A stretch of 64,000 nucleotides of DNA from Polydactylus sextarius. Its lineage: Eukaryota > Chordata > Actinopteri > Polynemidae. Of the stretch, positions 1 to 11,640 are shown in pieces; within the stretch, counting starts at the first letter, position 1, and each line of letters starts with the position of its first letter. Location of the stretch: positions 7,820,501 through 7,884,500 of the forward strand of contig CM028914.1 of NCBI GenBank assembly GCA_016801845.1. Reading direction: 5' to 3'. Below the pieces are notes generated by a model. It was not told the DNA's origin and made no database searches. It saw only the letters and a list, made by a program, of their open reading frames with translations. A program made the position numbers and the translations under genes.

Positions 1-652
1 TTAGGAAATTTGTGCATTCAGTTTTATATTCTTACATGAACAATTGTTGCAATTGTAGAATTAAGCAGCCAAAGCTGAGCTGGCAAAAAAAGTAAAGTCT
101 CTGATTAATTCATGTTTTCAAAAATTGCTTTATTTTAATAACATTTTTACATCTCACCATGTTGCCTACACTTCCCTGCAGCTGACCGCAGCTTTGACAC
201 AGAGTAACTTTGCATCACAGTCACGTGGTACAATAAGCCACTCCCTATGAACTAAAGTAACCTTGAGAACTGGCTGACACAGTGACGGAGGGAAGAGGGA
301 GTGTCAACATGGATGACACACGGTGAGGAGAGGAGAGGAGAGGACGGGGGCATAAGAAATGTTTAAATTCAATTTAAAATGGTAAGTTTAAATTCTGAGT
401 TAAATTTACGCAGCAGATGAATCACTGTGGGGTTGTGAGACCATCACCGGAAGTTCTGCTCTCACGTTTAAAGCATATTACATTTTCCATCCCTCCATCT
501 TAAACACATTCAGAATGATGAGCAAATGCAACTCAGATGATTTTTAGTCTGCACTGGCTGCTCTTTTATCTGTGTAATTAAACTAATTAAATAGAATTTC
601 ATTAAGTCACATTTAAAGCATACCATAAGTCATATCTCATATTTATCCCAGC
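1..652. other. Gene-free flank
   Basis: AT-rich non-coding sequence with stop codons in all frames. It contains a short purine run of GAGGA units near 323-342. I see no exon, RNA gene or clear mobile-element end here. Confidence 0.5.
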
Positions 653-1418
653 CAGTGGAGGAAAAATTACTCAAATTACTGCAATTAAGTACAGTTTTGG
701 GGTACTTATTCTTTTTTGAGTATTTATTTAACTGTGTAATTTTGCTTGTAATTGATTATAAATAATGTTTTGTAATCTACTTCGCTAAACTTAAAATCAT
801 ATTCACTTTTGAGTAGTCTACAATATTACCTGACATCACAAAGACAATGACATGTAACAATAAATCAAGTCATTATCACATGAACACACCCATGAAACCA
901 GCAGACTCATCTGGTTCCCAGGCAACACATAGATACATTGTTGTAGCCAGTAAGGTTTATCAATAGATTGCAAACAGGCCAATGAAGCACAGATGAAAAA
1001 AAAAAAAAGAAAAAAAAGACTGAACTATTTGGTGTCAGAACTGTGCTAAGAAAGGCCACCACACCAAACAAGCTCTCAGCAACAAGCAAGGCAGGTTCCT
1101 GGGTGTGATGGTGGCAGCTGCAACCCAATGTAACAAACTTGTAGTTCATGTTATTGAGAATTTGAATTTAACACATTTAAATATATACTTTGTATTTGTT
1201 TTGAGCACATTTATACAATTGTTCTGAGAACAATTATATGAAGTGAATTTAGTGACGTGTTCTATACATTAATTTACAAAGTAACTAATACTCTGAGTAG
1301 TTGTTTAAAAGAATACTTTATACTTGAGTATATTTTGACACCAGTTCGTGTACTTGTAGTTCAGTAATATTTCAGTCATCTACTTAAGTACAGATTTTCC
1401 CTACTCTTTCCAACACTG
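653..1418. mobile_element. Non-autonomous hAT-type DNA element
   Basis: The left end reads CAGTGGAGGAAAAATTACTC and the right end closes with CAACACTG, so the tips are inverted CAGTG/CACTG. Inside both ends is the ACTTAAGTA / TTGAGTA motif family that marks a very common teleost MITE. The flanking 8-mers, ATCCCAGC at 645-652 and GTCCCAGT at 1419-1426, match at six of eight positions and differ only by transitions. That fits an old 8-bp target duplication, the length typical of hAT. There is no transposase frame in the 766 bp. Confidence 0.7.
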
Positions 1419-4280
1419 GTCCCAGTTATGGATTAAAACTTACTTAAATGCCTTAAATATCTGGAGCAAATATGTTTACTGTCTTATTGTGCTGCTATTC
1501 CATGTCTGATCATAAATGGGTCACTTGACAGGGACTTTAATCTGTCCACTTGCAGCTGTGCCACCCTCCAACTTCCTGTTCATATTTTTTTTTAACTTCT
1601 CTGATCCTAGATAAAGCAAATGAGACAAGCAGCAAAATGTGCACTGAGGCGTTAAGTCAGGCTGCTTCTTGATGGAGCGCTAGTACTTAGTCAAATAGTG
1701 GTCAAAGAAGATATACAGGAATTATAAAATGTAAACTTCTTACTCTTTTAAATTTGTCTTTCCTTTTAATGTGAATATAATTTATAAATCTCAATCCGTT
1801 TACCTGTGATCTGCCAGATGGATTCCGGTAAAGTTGATGTGAGATGTTTTAGTCGAAGAGCTAATCACAGTGACACTTAAATCAGTTAGTTTATTTACTT
1901 TGCAATGTGATCAAAGTACACAAGAGAGAGAAAAATCTGCTGAGTGAAAAAAAATACCCAGAATTTAAGACTGTTTAAATCACAAATGTTAACACACTGC
2001 CACGGATCTACGAGGTAGGGGTAAAGGTCAGAGGTCAAAGTTGACATTCCATATCCTTATACTGATATGATGGCAATAAATTGGGATTCCTCAGTGATTG
2101 AGGGTCAAAAGTTCAACGGTCAACGTTTTCTTACAGAAAGGGATTTACATAACTGTAAATTTTAATTGTATCACATTACTGACTTTAAAATACAACATGA
2201 GTGTGTAGCCATGTTAGTGTCTCTGTGAGACACGCACTGAGACATGGTTGTGTTTAGATAGAAATGCTAATGTCAGCATCCTAACACAAACATGATGACA
2301 CATCAACATGCCTGTTGAAAGCAGATACAAAGTTTCATCTTAGTTTAGCGACCGTTTAGTTTAACAAGCCATGTCTGTAAGAAAAATTTGTGCCAACACA
2401 AACATATGTCAAAATGTTTGTGAAAATGGGCCAAATCAGTAAACAAACCAATCTATCGTCTGTCTGGCTAAAAATATCAAAGATTAGTGCAAAGATCAAG
2501 ATAAATGTTTGATATTGTATGATGTTTGAAATGGCTATAAATGGAATGGAAACTCATTGGCTGTATGCTCAAAGTAAGATTGTGTTGTTTAGATAAGCCT
2601 GCAGACACAACAAGTGTGGCAACACTGATTCACTTATTCTCTCCCAGGAACATCTGTGCTGGTGTTTTAATCATTTACAACGTTTTCATACACACCCAGA
2701 GCTAACTCTGATGCATCTAATGCTCCAATCAAATGTGATACTTTAACACAAAGCAACTTGTGTATTTTTAAGGGTATCTACTCCAAACAATTTAAGTTAA
2801 TTTTAAGAGATGGTTGGTAGTGTGAGGGGGAAGGAAAGACCAGCATGCTGGTGTTGATTCCTCTGATGTAAAGATTTTTTATACAGGCAACAACAATGCA
2901 GGGGAAAACACGGTTGTATGAGGTCAAACTCTTTTTTTTTTTTTTTTCTCTCTACACACAATAATCAGTCTCCATTATCCTAGAGAGCAGGGAAAAAAAG
3001 ACTGGCTAGCTTTCCACACCCTTTTAAACCCTGCCACCTGCTGTCAGAGAGAAACCAGGTGGCACTGGTCTCCCCTCATTCACAGATGCAGGATTTTGAA
3101 TTTGACAGAAATACAGAACTAAAACACACAAGTTTGGTGGCGTAATTGACAAGCAAATAAACAGTCCCTTCTTTGGATCAGACTAACATTTCAATAAAAA
3201 GAGAGTGACACTTCTTCCAGGTAAGAGGATTTGAGTGAATGAGTATTTCGGAAACACACATCTTACAAATGAGTGACAGGAATGTGTACCTTCTTCTCAT
3301 TCATACCAGCGTTATCTCAGAGATGATGACACATTTGGAATGAATGAGTGCAGACAGATACTGTTGTTTAACACAATACATTGATGAAGTAGTTTGATAA
3401 GTTTTTTTTGGCAAAAAGCATTATCTAGTTGTGGCATCTTGTCATTATTTCTGATGTTTACTCTATCTTACTTTCACCAGTTAGTGTTTTCCTATCAAAG
3501 GTGGTTTTATTTAAAATGTTTGAAGCTCAAATATATAAGTATAATTTATAACTGCATTGTGTAATCGTGCTGTGGCTCACACATAGACTTCATGTCTAGC
3601 TGAGATGATGAGACAATGTTGCACAAACATGCCAGTTTTGGAAAAAACCTGAAGATATTATGCAATTTATGTTTGAATGGCCTGAAGCTTATGTCATTCA
3701 TGGAAAGTCATGTTTCAATGTCTCCACCAGTAATTAGGAAACTGAAACTAAGGAGAAAAATAAAAGTCAGGAAAACATTAAAAAAAAAAAAATACTAAAA
3801 ATAAAAACTTGTGGGATAACTGACTTGGGTGTGGGAGAGCACTGTCTCTATATTTTCTTCATATGTATGTGTCTTCTATATCCACCACCCTCCCGCCTTC
3901 TATGAGACTGCAGTGTCATTACAGACTAACATACAAAGGCTTTGACTTGATCCACTGTCAGTGAGCTGTCAAAGCAGATGGTCAAGGGGGAGATTGGATT
4001 CTCAAGCAGCTTGCCTCATGCCAAAGCCTCAAATTACTCTCTTATCCCTGCAGGTGGCCTAAATAATCACAATTGCCATCATTGTACGCTCAGTGTGTGA
4101 AAATTTGTAAATAGATTGGTTGCGGTGGGTGTTAAAAAAACACCTTTGATGAAATTTAACAAACACAGAGCAAAGTAAATGATCACTGATGGACAAAAGT
4201 GGAAGTGTAACAGGATCAGATAAGGTAGTAAACAAAGAAGATTTAGGTTGAAACAGATTGAGTCATTGTCACAGTGCAGA
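1419..4280. other. Gene-free upstream stretch
   Basis: No supported gene. It holds a nuclear-receptor-like motif cluster (2025-2122), listed separately, a poly-T run near 2933-2947 and otherwise unremarkable AT-rich sequence. The 60-codon frame at 3616-3798 ends in a poly-A-derived lysine tail and has no coding character. Confidence 0.5.
2025..2122 (+). promoter_or_regulatory. Cluster of nuclear-receptor half-sites (DR1, DR2, DR1)
   Basis: AGGTCA-G-AGGTCA at 2025-2037 is a perfect direct repeat with 1-bp spacing, the form bound by RXR heterodimers with PPAR and by HNF4 or COUP-TF. About 65 bp further on, GGGTCA-AA-AGTTCA (2102-2115) followed by A-CGGTCA (2117-2122) gives a DR2 and a second, weaker DR1. 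The motifs are seen directly; binding and function are inference. The site lies about 5.7 kb upstream of irf1. Confidence 0.35.
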
Positions 4281-4288
4281 GTATATAG

Positions 4289-5026
4289 CAGAGTCAATTT
4301 CTCTAAGACTGCAAGGGAAGCTCAGCTTCCCTAAAATGTCAAAAATTAAATGGTATTAAATATGGATTAAATATGTACGGTTGTGTTAACATTTCATTGA
4401 CTACAAATGCATTTGAACACGTTCATCTTGAAGACGAGTTAGTTCAGAATCAGCCACTTATCACACCGAGTCGATGTTGTTAACTTCTCATACATTCCCA
4501 TAGCGCCACTTTCTTATATGGTCCATGGTCAATGCATTTGCCCATAGAAGCTGAGCGTCCGTGCACTTGAGTGGGACTGCATGGAATAATTTTTTTCATT
4601 GCCTTGAAACTCGTCGGTCATTGGATAAATGCCTCAATTTTGTCCTGTTCCCAGACGCTCAGCATCTCTGGGGGTGAATGGCGCTGTGGGTGGTCCTCAG
4701 CTGACATGAACACTGAGCTTCCGCGTGATGATTGGAGGATCAGTTGAAAGGCTGAATCCCGTTTTGATTGACAGGTATTTTGAGATATACATTATCACTT
4801 GACAGCTCAGCTCAGTCCCATCACAGATTTTGCAAGCAAAGTCAAAAGACAAACTGCAACCCATTTGTTGGTAATTGCTTGGCGAAATTACTTGTTCATT
4901 TCTTACACTGTAAAAGACGCCTACTTGGTACGATAGAGCAGAATTTACGTATAAATAATTGACAAATTTTATGATGTAAGCTGACAATGAGTTTCCCCTC
5001 TTTAAAAAGACTAGCAGCTGCCACTG
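4289..5026. mobile_element. Non-autonomous hAT element with perfect 8-bp TSD
   Basis: GTATATAG occurs at 4281-4288 and again at 5027-5034, exactly flanking a 738-bp unit. The unit starts CAGAGTCAATTTCTC and ends GCAGCTGCCACTG. The CAG tips and the 8-bp duplication are hAT hallmarks. A palindrome, GGGAAGCTCAGCTTCCC, sits at 4315-4331 near the left tip. The internal frame on the minus strand (4697-4987) has no transposase motif, so this is a deletion derivative mobilised in trans. Confidence 0.75.
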
Positions 5027-6039
5027 GTATATAGAATAGTCTTCAGTGGATTACTCAATGTACCTACCAGGTGCAGATTCAAACAGCCCAGCCTCTGTAT
5101 GAAGTAACTTTTGATCAGAAAGTCAATTTAACATCTACAAAGACATTAAAAATGAACATGACTTAGTACAAATGTACAAACATGACTTAGCCTACAAACA
5201 TATGCAAAACCACTACACATAGATATAAATGTAAAAAGAGATGCAAAACAACTCAGTGTGTGTTTTGCATGTGACCTTTTATATGGGAGTACTCAAGGAT
5301 TGTCTTATCATCGATCCAGTGACAACAATTGGTTTAATAGATGTAAAAAAAAAAAATACGATTACTTCATTTATTGAGTCCAAGTAAATGCTTGTTCCAA
5401 ATGTAAAAATAATCAGTGAAATATATTCCTGAGATAACACATCCATGAGGCCAAAAATATGTTTGATGAGTCTGAATGAATGTCAAGTCTTTACAGAGAA
5501 ATGATGAGAATCGTGAGAATGGGAGGGATGCATGGACAATATGAAATCATTCATGTAACTGAACATTGCTGAAGACATAAATTGAATAAGAATTATATAG
5601 ATTTCAACCTCTTTAAATAGCACAACTGCATAGCTATAAACTTCTTCCTTTACAATCAAAAAAGGTCTGCATGTGACTTGCATGTCAAAACTTTTTGTTT
5701 AATACTAAACTTATGAAAAGAGAACATGAATTGTTGGAGAAAAGTCATGAGGATGAGATTATTTTTAATCAAACGGATACATTTACAAATATGTGTGTGT
5801 GTGTGTGTGTGTGATCTTTGTCTGAAAACTAATGCAGAGTTACAGCTGTATTGCCTCTGCCGCTGATTTCCCGTAAATCACGTTTGTTTCTCTGTCTGTT
5901 TCAGGCTGTTTATTCATCCATTATTAATTTCACATCTACAAACAATTTACACAACGGTCTCGGAAAATCGGGATGATTTTCCCCCTGCGATTTCAATCCA
6001 AAGCTTTTTAGTTTTGGGAAATCCCACTGATTGACTGCC

Positions 6040-6140
6040 GGTGAAAACTCCGCAGGAAAACTCCCTGTAATCCCTCCCCAGCGCGCTGCAGCCTCACGTC
6101 ACGAGAGCGCGCGCGCGCGCTTTCAGCACCACGCAACCGC
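6040..6140. promoter_or_regulatory. Local GC/CpG-rich patch with CRE-like site
   Basis: The stretch contains (GC)n alternation around 6104-6120 and CTCACGTCACGAG, whose reverse strand carries TGACGTGA, one base from a full CRE. CpG density is far above the surrounding AT-rich sequence. It could be a distal promoter or enhancer; no transcript evidence is available from sequence alone. Confidence 0.3.
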
Positions 6141-6508
6141 ACCAAACGGGAAGCCCCTAAATGGACAGAAACGGTGTTGAGAGAACATTTATGTGGGGTT
6201 TCCCACATTCACGTGACTACTGTGTTTGTGCCAGAGACCCCTTAACTCATCAGGGGGGAAATATTGCAAGGTCACCAGGATATAAAAATATAAGTAAAAA
6301 AAAAAAAAAATCATTTTCTTTAACTCTCTTGGACTTTTTGTACCCTGTTTTCTTTTATAATTAAAAGAGATCGTTTTGTGTCATTTTCATTCACTCTCTT
6401 GCAGTTTTTGTACACTGTTTTATTTAGGGCTCTTTAATAGACTGATGGGTGTTGATCATGTGTGTTAAAAGCTTTGCACAGCTGCTACTTCCGCGTAGTT
6501 TTACCTAA

Positions 6509-6509
<1 letters not shown>

Positions 6510-6539
<30 letters not shown>
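6510..6539 (+). repeat. (CTG)n trinucleotide repeat
   Basis: About ten uninterrupted CTG units. The frames crossing it give poly-Leu or poly-Ser and show no other coding signal. Confidence 0.9.
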
Positions 6540-6540
<1 letters not shown>

Positions 6541-6985
6541 ACGACCGTCGACTCAGCGCTTCCAACATCTCATGTTCCACATTCAAACGGTCCAACATAG
6601 AAAAAGCCTGTAGCACACTGCCTCTAGTGGCCACTAAAATTACTACATCATTTCTTGTAAATGCCTGACTTCTCAACTGGGCTGCTGTTTATTCTAAAGG
6701 GTTGGTCCCATGCACGTTTATCATTGTTGATCCACTGCTGTGAGATTTTGGGATCTCGAGGACGCGCGTGCGTGTGCTTTAAACGTTTATAAGGTTATTA
6801 AACTTTAGCGCATATTCTTATTATAATAAAGTGCACATTGACACATCTTGCAAAACATAAACTAAGGTACAATTATGCATTATAACATCATGCAACAACA
6901 ACAAAACTATATATTGTCATGCTTTGGTATTCCATTCGATTTTATGTAACTGGCACAGTAAACAAAACACATTCTTACATTATTA

Positions 6986-6992
6986 TTGTAAA

Positions 6993-7024
<32 letters not shown>
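6986..7024. repeat. (ATT)n microsatellite
   Basis: About 13 units of ATT. Confidence 0.9.
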
Positions 7025-7025
<1 letters not shown>

Positions 7026-7223
7026 ATGTAAATATAATGTGTAATAAGTAGTGCAGCTTTAAATTGTGCAGCTGCAACATTGCTAAATATAAAGGAAACA
7101 CACGAGGGTGACAGACGAGACGGGTCAATGTAGAGTGTAAGGGTCGGTGAAGTCTACGTGCCACAAGCCACCGTAATCAACCCGCGCTGCTATAAACTTC
7201 CTTCTTGCTTTCAACAGCGTGAT

Positions 7224-7273
7224 TTCTCGGAAACACCAGACTGCTGGATAAGAGGAGCGCACAGCGCATGCGC
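7224..7273 (+). promoter_or_regulatory. GAS (STAT) site plus NRF1-like palindrome upstream of irf1
   Basis: TTCTCGGAA at 7224-7232 fits the STAT1 GAS consensus TTCNNNGAA. GCGCATGCGC at 7264-7273 is the NRF1 core palindrome. Mammalian IRF1 is induced by interferon-gamma through a single promoter GAS, so the match has family support. Here it is about 0.5 kb from the inferred start site, further than in human. Confidence 0.5.
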
Positions 7274-7664
7274 GAACAACACTGTAAAAAAGAGAAGTTA
7301 CCAATTTTGACTTTATTCTATGTACATCATCCCAATTTAGTGTATTTCAAGTCATATTTTTTTCGTCAAACAAATGTGGTTTAGCTGCAAATATGCAAAG
7401 ATGAAATCAGCTGTAAGTCACTTTGCCTGAAAGATGCGATTTAAAAGTTACAAACAAACATTGAACTGCTGCAGTCTGCATTCTCTACATCTATTAGCGT
7501 TTCATTTAAATAATACCACGAATAAACTTGTAGTGGTCACAAAAAAACTTGGAAAGCTCCTATCATGCAAAATTCTTTGAAAAAGGGGGCATTTAAATGA
7601 AAAAACAACAACTGTAAGTCGACACGACTTGTCGATGTTGACATTTCTTACAGTGGGACAAAGA

Positions 7665-7694
7665 GGGGAAAACCCACCTCATCCTCTATTTAAG
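7665..7694 (+). promoter_or_regulatory. irf1 core promoter: NF-kB-like site and TATA-like box
   Basis: GGGGAAAACCC at 7665-7675 resembles a kB element, although its A-rich centre departs from GGGRNNYYCC. TATTTAAG at 7687-7694 is a TATA-like box. Mammalian IRF1 also has a kB site near its core promoter. Transcription would start near 7715-7725, about 30 bp downstream of the box. Confidence 0.45.
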
Positions 7695-7714
7695 CGTCTC
7701 TACTTCCCTCAGTT

Positions 7715-7852
7715 ATCACACTTCACAGCTTTAGAAGCGACGTCTTCAGGTGGATAACACAAAGACGAGGAGAAGTTTCTCTGGATCGAGCTCAGTCCGA
7801 TCGGATCGTGTTTTTTCGTGCATCTTCTTCATTACTAAGAAAAAAAAAATCC
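7715..7852 (+). other. irf1: irf1 exon 1 (5' UTR, start approximate)
   Basis: This is the inferred non-coding first exon. It ends in a good donor, CCGTAAGT, with the GT at 7853-7854. IRF1 genes typically have a non-coding exon 1 and begin translation in exon 2. The 5' edge is set only from the TATA-like position. Intron 1 runs to the acceptor ATTCCAG ending at 8487. Confidence 0.5.
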
Positions 7853-8493
7853 GTAAGTATTTTTGCTCTTGATTTAATACATCTACTTACATGCAATGAC
7901 TTACTTTTAAAATATTTCATTGAGTTGCTTTCGGAGGGGATAATTATTGTAAATTATTGTTATTTTGAATTTACGTACAAAGCTTTATGCTGTATTTTGC
8001 TGATGGTAATGTTTGTGCAGTTAAACTTTTTAGTCAGAAACTGGTTTAAAAATGGATGAAGTTTTTTCCCCCCTAACATATGTGCATTAAAAGCAACGCA
8101 CGCAACATTGTTGGTGTGCGCTCTCACCGCGCACAGGGGACCTTTTGGCGCACGTCTCCAAATACCATCTCTCTGGATGAAATCAAGATTTGAAACCTCT
8201 GGACTGCAAAATGAGTCAAAAAAAAAGTGTAAAAGAAAAAAAAAAAGAAAGAATGCAAGACCAATATCAGTCTAATGAGAGACTTTTAATGTATTGCGAC
8301 CTTCATAAGTACCGTGACTCCCACACGCCCCCTCCTTCCTCTCGCTCTCCAACTTGCCCTGGTCGTGAACTCAACTACGCGGCCAACAGGCAGCTGTAAA
8401 TCTGAACCTGAAGCGGGAGTTAGTTCTCTATCGCTGCTGCACTGCTCATTTATCTAAAGATCTTTCCACTGTCCCTGTACATTCCAGGCAAAC

Positions 8494-8648
8494 ATGCCCG
8501 TGTCAAGGATGAGGATGAGACCATGGCTGGAGAAGATGATCGAGTCCCAGCGCATCAACGGTCTTAAATGGGTGGACGAGGTGAGAGAGCCTTATTACAG
8601 ATTACAGCAACATTGAAAGAAAAAAACATGGTATATTAAAATAGTGCA

Positions 8649-8724
<76 letters not shown>

Positions 8725-10870
8725 TATATAGATATAAATATATAAATATATTGGTTGCAGGAATGCAGTGAAGACTGAACATCTAGAGAGGGAAGTGATT
8801 TGTGCATGGCTGCACGTGTCTCAGCATTTATTGTTATGAGTTTTGATATTATGGAAAAAAAAAACCATTAATTACAGCAGTGGTGAGGAAGATGTTGCAT
8901 CCATGTAAATATAACACCTCGTGGCACTACAAGTAGATAGGTGATAGACAGTTAGTTGTAACCCATATTTGGTTTGTGTCTCACAATGTTTTGAATATGT
9001 TTGGAAAATGAGACAGAAATATACCAAATGGCTTGTCTGTCCTATGTGGTTTTTGTTCTCCTGTGGCTATGGCGACTGCGCTATGCAAAGTCCTACATCA
9101 TTTAACTCTTGATGTTCAAGCCTGGCAGCCTCTTGCATGTTTGAAAAAAAAATGTGCTTATGTTTTAATTAAATCTATGATTTATTGTATTATCCAGGAC
9201 AAGACCATGTTCTCGATTCCCTGGAAGCATGCTGCAAGACATGGCTGGGAGATGGACAAGGATGCCTGTCTTTTCAAAGAATGGGCCCTTCACACAGGTG
9301 AGCATGTGTGATTACACACAGCAACCTGCAAATGAAAAAGTAAGAAAGATTAGTTCAGGATGAATAAGGATATGAAACTGAACACAATTTTTTTCTTAGG
9401 GAAATATGTCGAGGGCCAGAACAGTGACCCAAAGACCTGGAAAGCCAACTTCCGCTGTGCAATGAACTCACTTCCTGATGTTGAAGAGGTGAAAGATAAG
9501 AGCGTCAACAAAGGCCACCAAGCTGTGCGTGTCTTCAGGATGCTACCTGCCATGCAGAAATCTAGAGGTGAGACAAGTGACAGGAAGTGAGAAAGACTTT
9601 TTTGTGAAGTAGCATTGGTGTGCAGAATTTAAACGCTGCAGATGTTTGTTTTTTTTGACGCAATCTAGGGAGTGACAATGTCAAATGACATAATCTTTTT
9701 TTCTATCACCTGCACAGATAAGCGTTGCAAGCAAAAGGACAGGACATCACTGAAAATGGTCAAGATGGAGATAGAGACAGATGACTCCAGTGATGCCGAT
9801 TCTTGCACTGATGCTCAGATGCAGGAAAACAAGACTCAGGAAGACAAAGTCGACAGCACAGTGCCCTTAGACAGACATGGTAAGGATGAAAACGTGAAGT
9901 AGTTGAAGAATAAATTTAGATGGTATTGTGGTTTCTTTTGGTACTCAGTCAAGTAATTAAATACATAAAAACAAACCACAAAATGTGCCTTGAATTTGCC
10001 ACTAAAAAATGACATTTCTATTGCTAATATTGTTGTTTGTAATCCTTTACAGATTTTGAATACATGCCACCTGCTGAAGTTCCAGATTGGTCTCTTTCTG
10101 TTGAGATTGAACCTGAGAACGACTTCACAAACTTCTGCCAAAGATTTGAAGTGTCACCTGACCACTCCCCAGGTAAGACAACACCACATATGTCATACAT
10201 GCTAATAAATGTATCAGCCCAATGAAGTACTTTCAAACAGTTGAGTATCACAGCATTACACTTACTCTCGTCCTCTCCTTTTTTTTTTCTCCTGCTCTCT
10301 TCGATGTGCTCTTCTAGAATACACAGACATTATCGAGGTAAGCATGGATTTTGACTTTTGCCTTTAATAGAATGCATTTTTCATTGTCAGGAATACCCAT
10401 GTTTGCCTTCGTTTGCATGTTTGGCTTTTGTACTAACACTCATTATAGCCAAACTTAAAGACTGGTGTGGGAAAATGCATAAACCCTGGCCATACTCAGT
10501 CCTGTGTTATTCTTTCAGATTTGCGAGCAATTGGAGAAAGATACACATTTCCTGCTTAGCAATACAGACAGCACGGGGTTCCTGCACAATGAATCATGCA
10601 CCAGTCCAGAGAGCCCATCGAGTGACAGCTCCTCAGGTAAATGTTGCTTATTGATGAGTCAGGTGGATGTGCATTTTGTTATTCCTTTGTCCTTTAGGCT
10701 ACTTACTTTTAACTTAGCATTCTTCTACAACCTCCTGACCTCAGATTCCCTGTTTTTATCTTATAGGAGATGAACCAGAGAGATCACCCAGGTACCTAAA
10801 TTTGGGTGCAGAGGCAATTTTCGAAGACTACAGATGGAGAAAATATCTGCCCACATCTTTTGATTGGTAG
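8494..10870 (+). CDS. irf1: Interferon regulatory factor 1 (IRF1)
   Basis: Transcription factor that binds ISRE/IRF-E sites in the nucleus and drives interferon, MHC-I and antiviral genes. Coding exons: 8494-8580, 9198-9297, 9400-9567, 9718-9879, 10053-10172, 10318-10337, 10519-10636 and 10767-10870. All have GT-AG junctions and consistent phase, giving 879 nt and 292 aa. The N-terminus begins MPVSRMRMRPWLE. The DNA-binding domain spans about residues 5-113 and keeps the five family tryptophans at 11, 26, 38, 46 and 58, plus the block KTWKANFRCAMNSLPDVEEV. The region after about residue 120 is acidic and Ser-rich, as in IRF1 activation domains, and is poorly conserved. The start is the only ATG before the DNA-binding domain in exon 2, just after a clean acceptor. 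The protein is somewhat shorter than human IRF1 in its C-terminal half. Fish carry several IRF1/IRF11-type paralogues; which a/b copy this is cannot be decided here. Confidence 0.96.
8651..8722. repeat. (TA)n microsatellite in irf1 intron 2
   Basis: About 35 TA units just after the exon 2 donor of irf1. The region continues into imperfect TATAGATATA repeats. Confidence 0.95.
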
Positions 10871-11640
10871 ACCCATAATCTGAGCAGCTGAAAACAGAGC
10901 GGGACAAGACAGTGACCTGCAGGCTCACAGGACAATGCTTTTTGCTGCTTTTGGACTCATAAGCCACCTGTTGTTCACTGTCTTTCCCCCTTTCTCAACT
11001 GAATCACCTATCATCAACTCTTTCATCTGTGACAGGCAGTGTCCACAGCACAAGATACACCACCCTTCAACCATTTGTACGTGTGTTGACACTCCACAGA
11101 GCTTTCCTCATCTCCCTCCCTTTTTATGTGAAGTTATGAAGAGAAGATATGAAGTACACTGCTGTCCAAAAAAAAAAAAAAAAAACCCCAGAAAAAAAAG
11201 AAACGTTCAGTTCATTATCCATGTTTTTGGCTGGTTCAAGGCATTGTGGTGCTCAGGATTTTTTTTTTTTTTTTAGCACAGAAATCTTCGTTTTGTATTT
11301 TTTTTTTCTCTGCTAAATCTGATCTTACTAAGCTATTAACATGTATGAGGAAGCAGATATTTAACCACAAAATGCCAATAGACTCACATTCTGTACATTT
11401 TTGTTTACTTAATGTATAGTGCTATGTCAAGTAATTACCACATGCAATCTGTTCCTTCCGTTACATCTACAAGTGCATTTTAGTTAAAGGGATTATTTTT
11501 GTCAAATGATTATATTTCAGCTTGTGGTGAAAGCTCTTCCTTCATATTCATGCAGTCTGCATGCATAAAGCATAATGATTGGTGTAAATAGTCGTCTTTT
11601 TTCTGTGTTTTTCTTAAATAAAATAAAAAAATCTATTGGA
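10871..11640 (+). other. irf1: irf1 3' UTR with poly(A) signal
   Basis: Non-coding sequence from the TAG at 10868-10870 to AATAAA at 11617-11622. The overlapping second AATAAA-like motif just after it makes this the likely cleavage region, about 11640. Two A/T homopolymer tracts (about 11167-11185 and 11260-11274) lie inside. The open frame at 10935-11276 runs through these tracts and is not a gene. Confidence 0.6.

Larger units (their letters stand above)
5035..7200. other. Gene-free stretch upstream of irf1
   Basis: No exon recognised. It contains (GT)n near 5793-5812, a short GC-rich patch (6040-6140), (CTG)n (6510-6539) and (ATT)n (6986-7024). The short open frames over the GC-rich patch have no recognisable domain. 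Confidence 0.45.

Noticed and set aside
6608..6630. Second CTCF-like site (reverse strand GCCACTAGAGGCAG)
   Set aside because: One G of the GGC block is missing, so the core consensus is not met.
10935..11276. 113-codon open frame after irf1
   Set aside because: It lies in the irf1 3' UTR and crosses poly-A and poly-T tracts (KKKKK, FFFFF).
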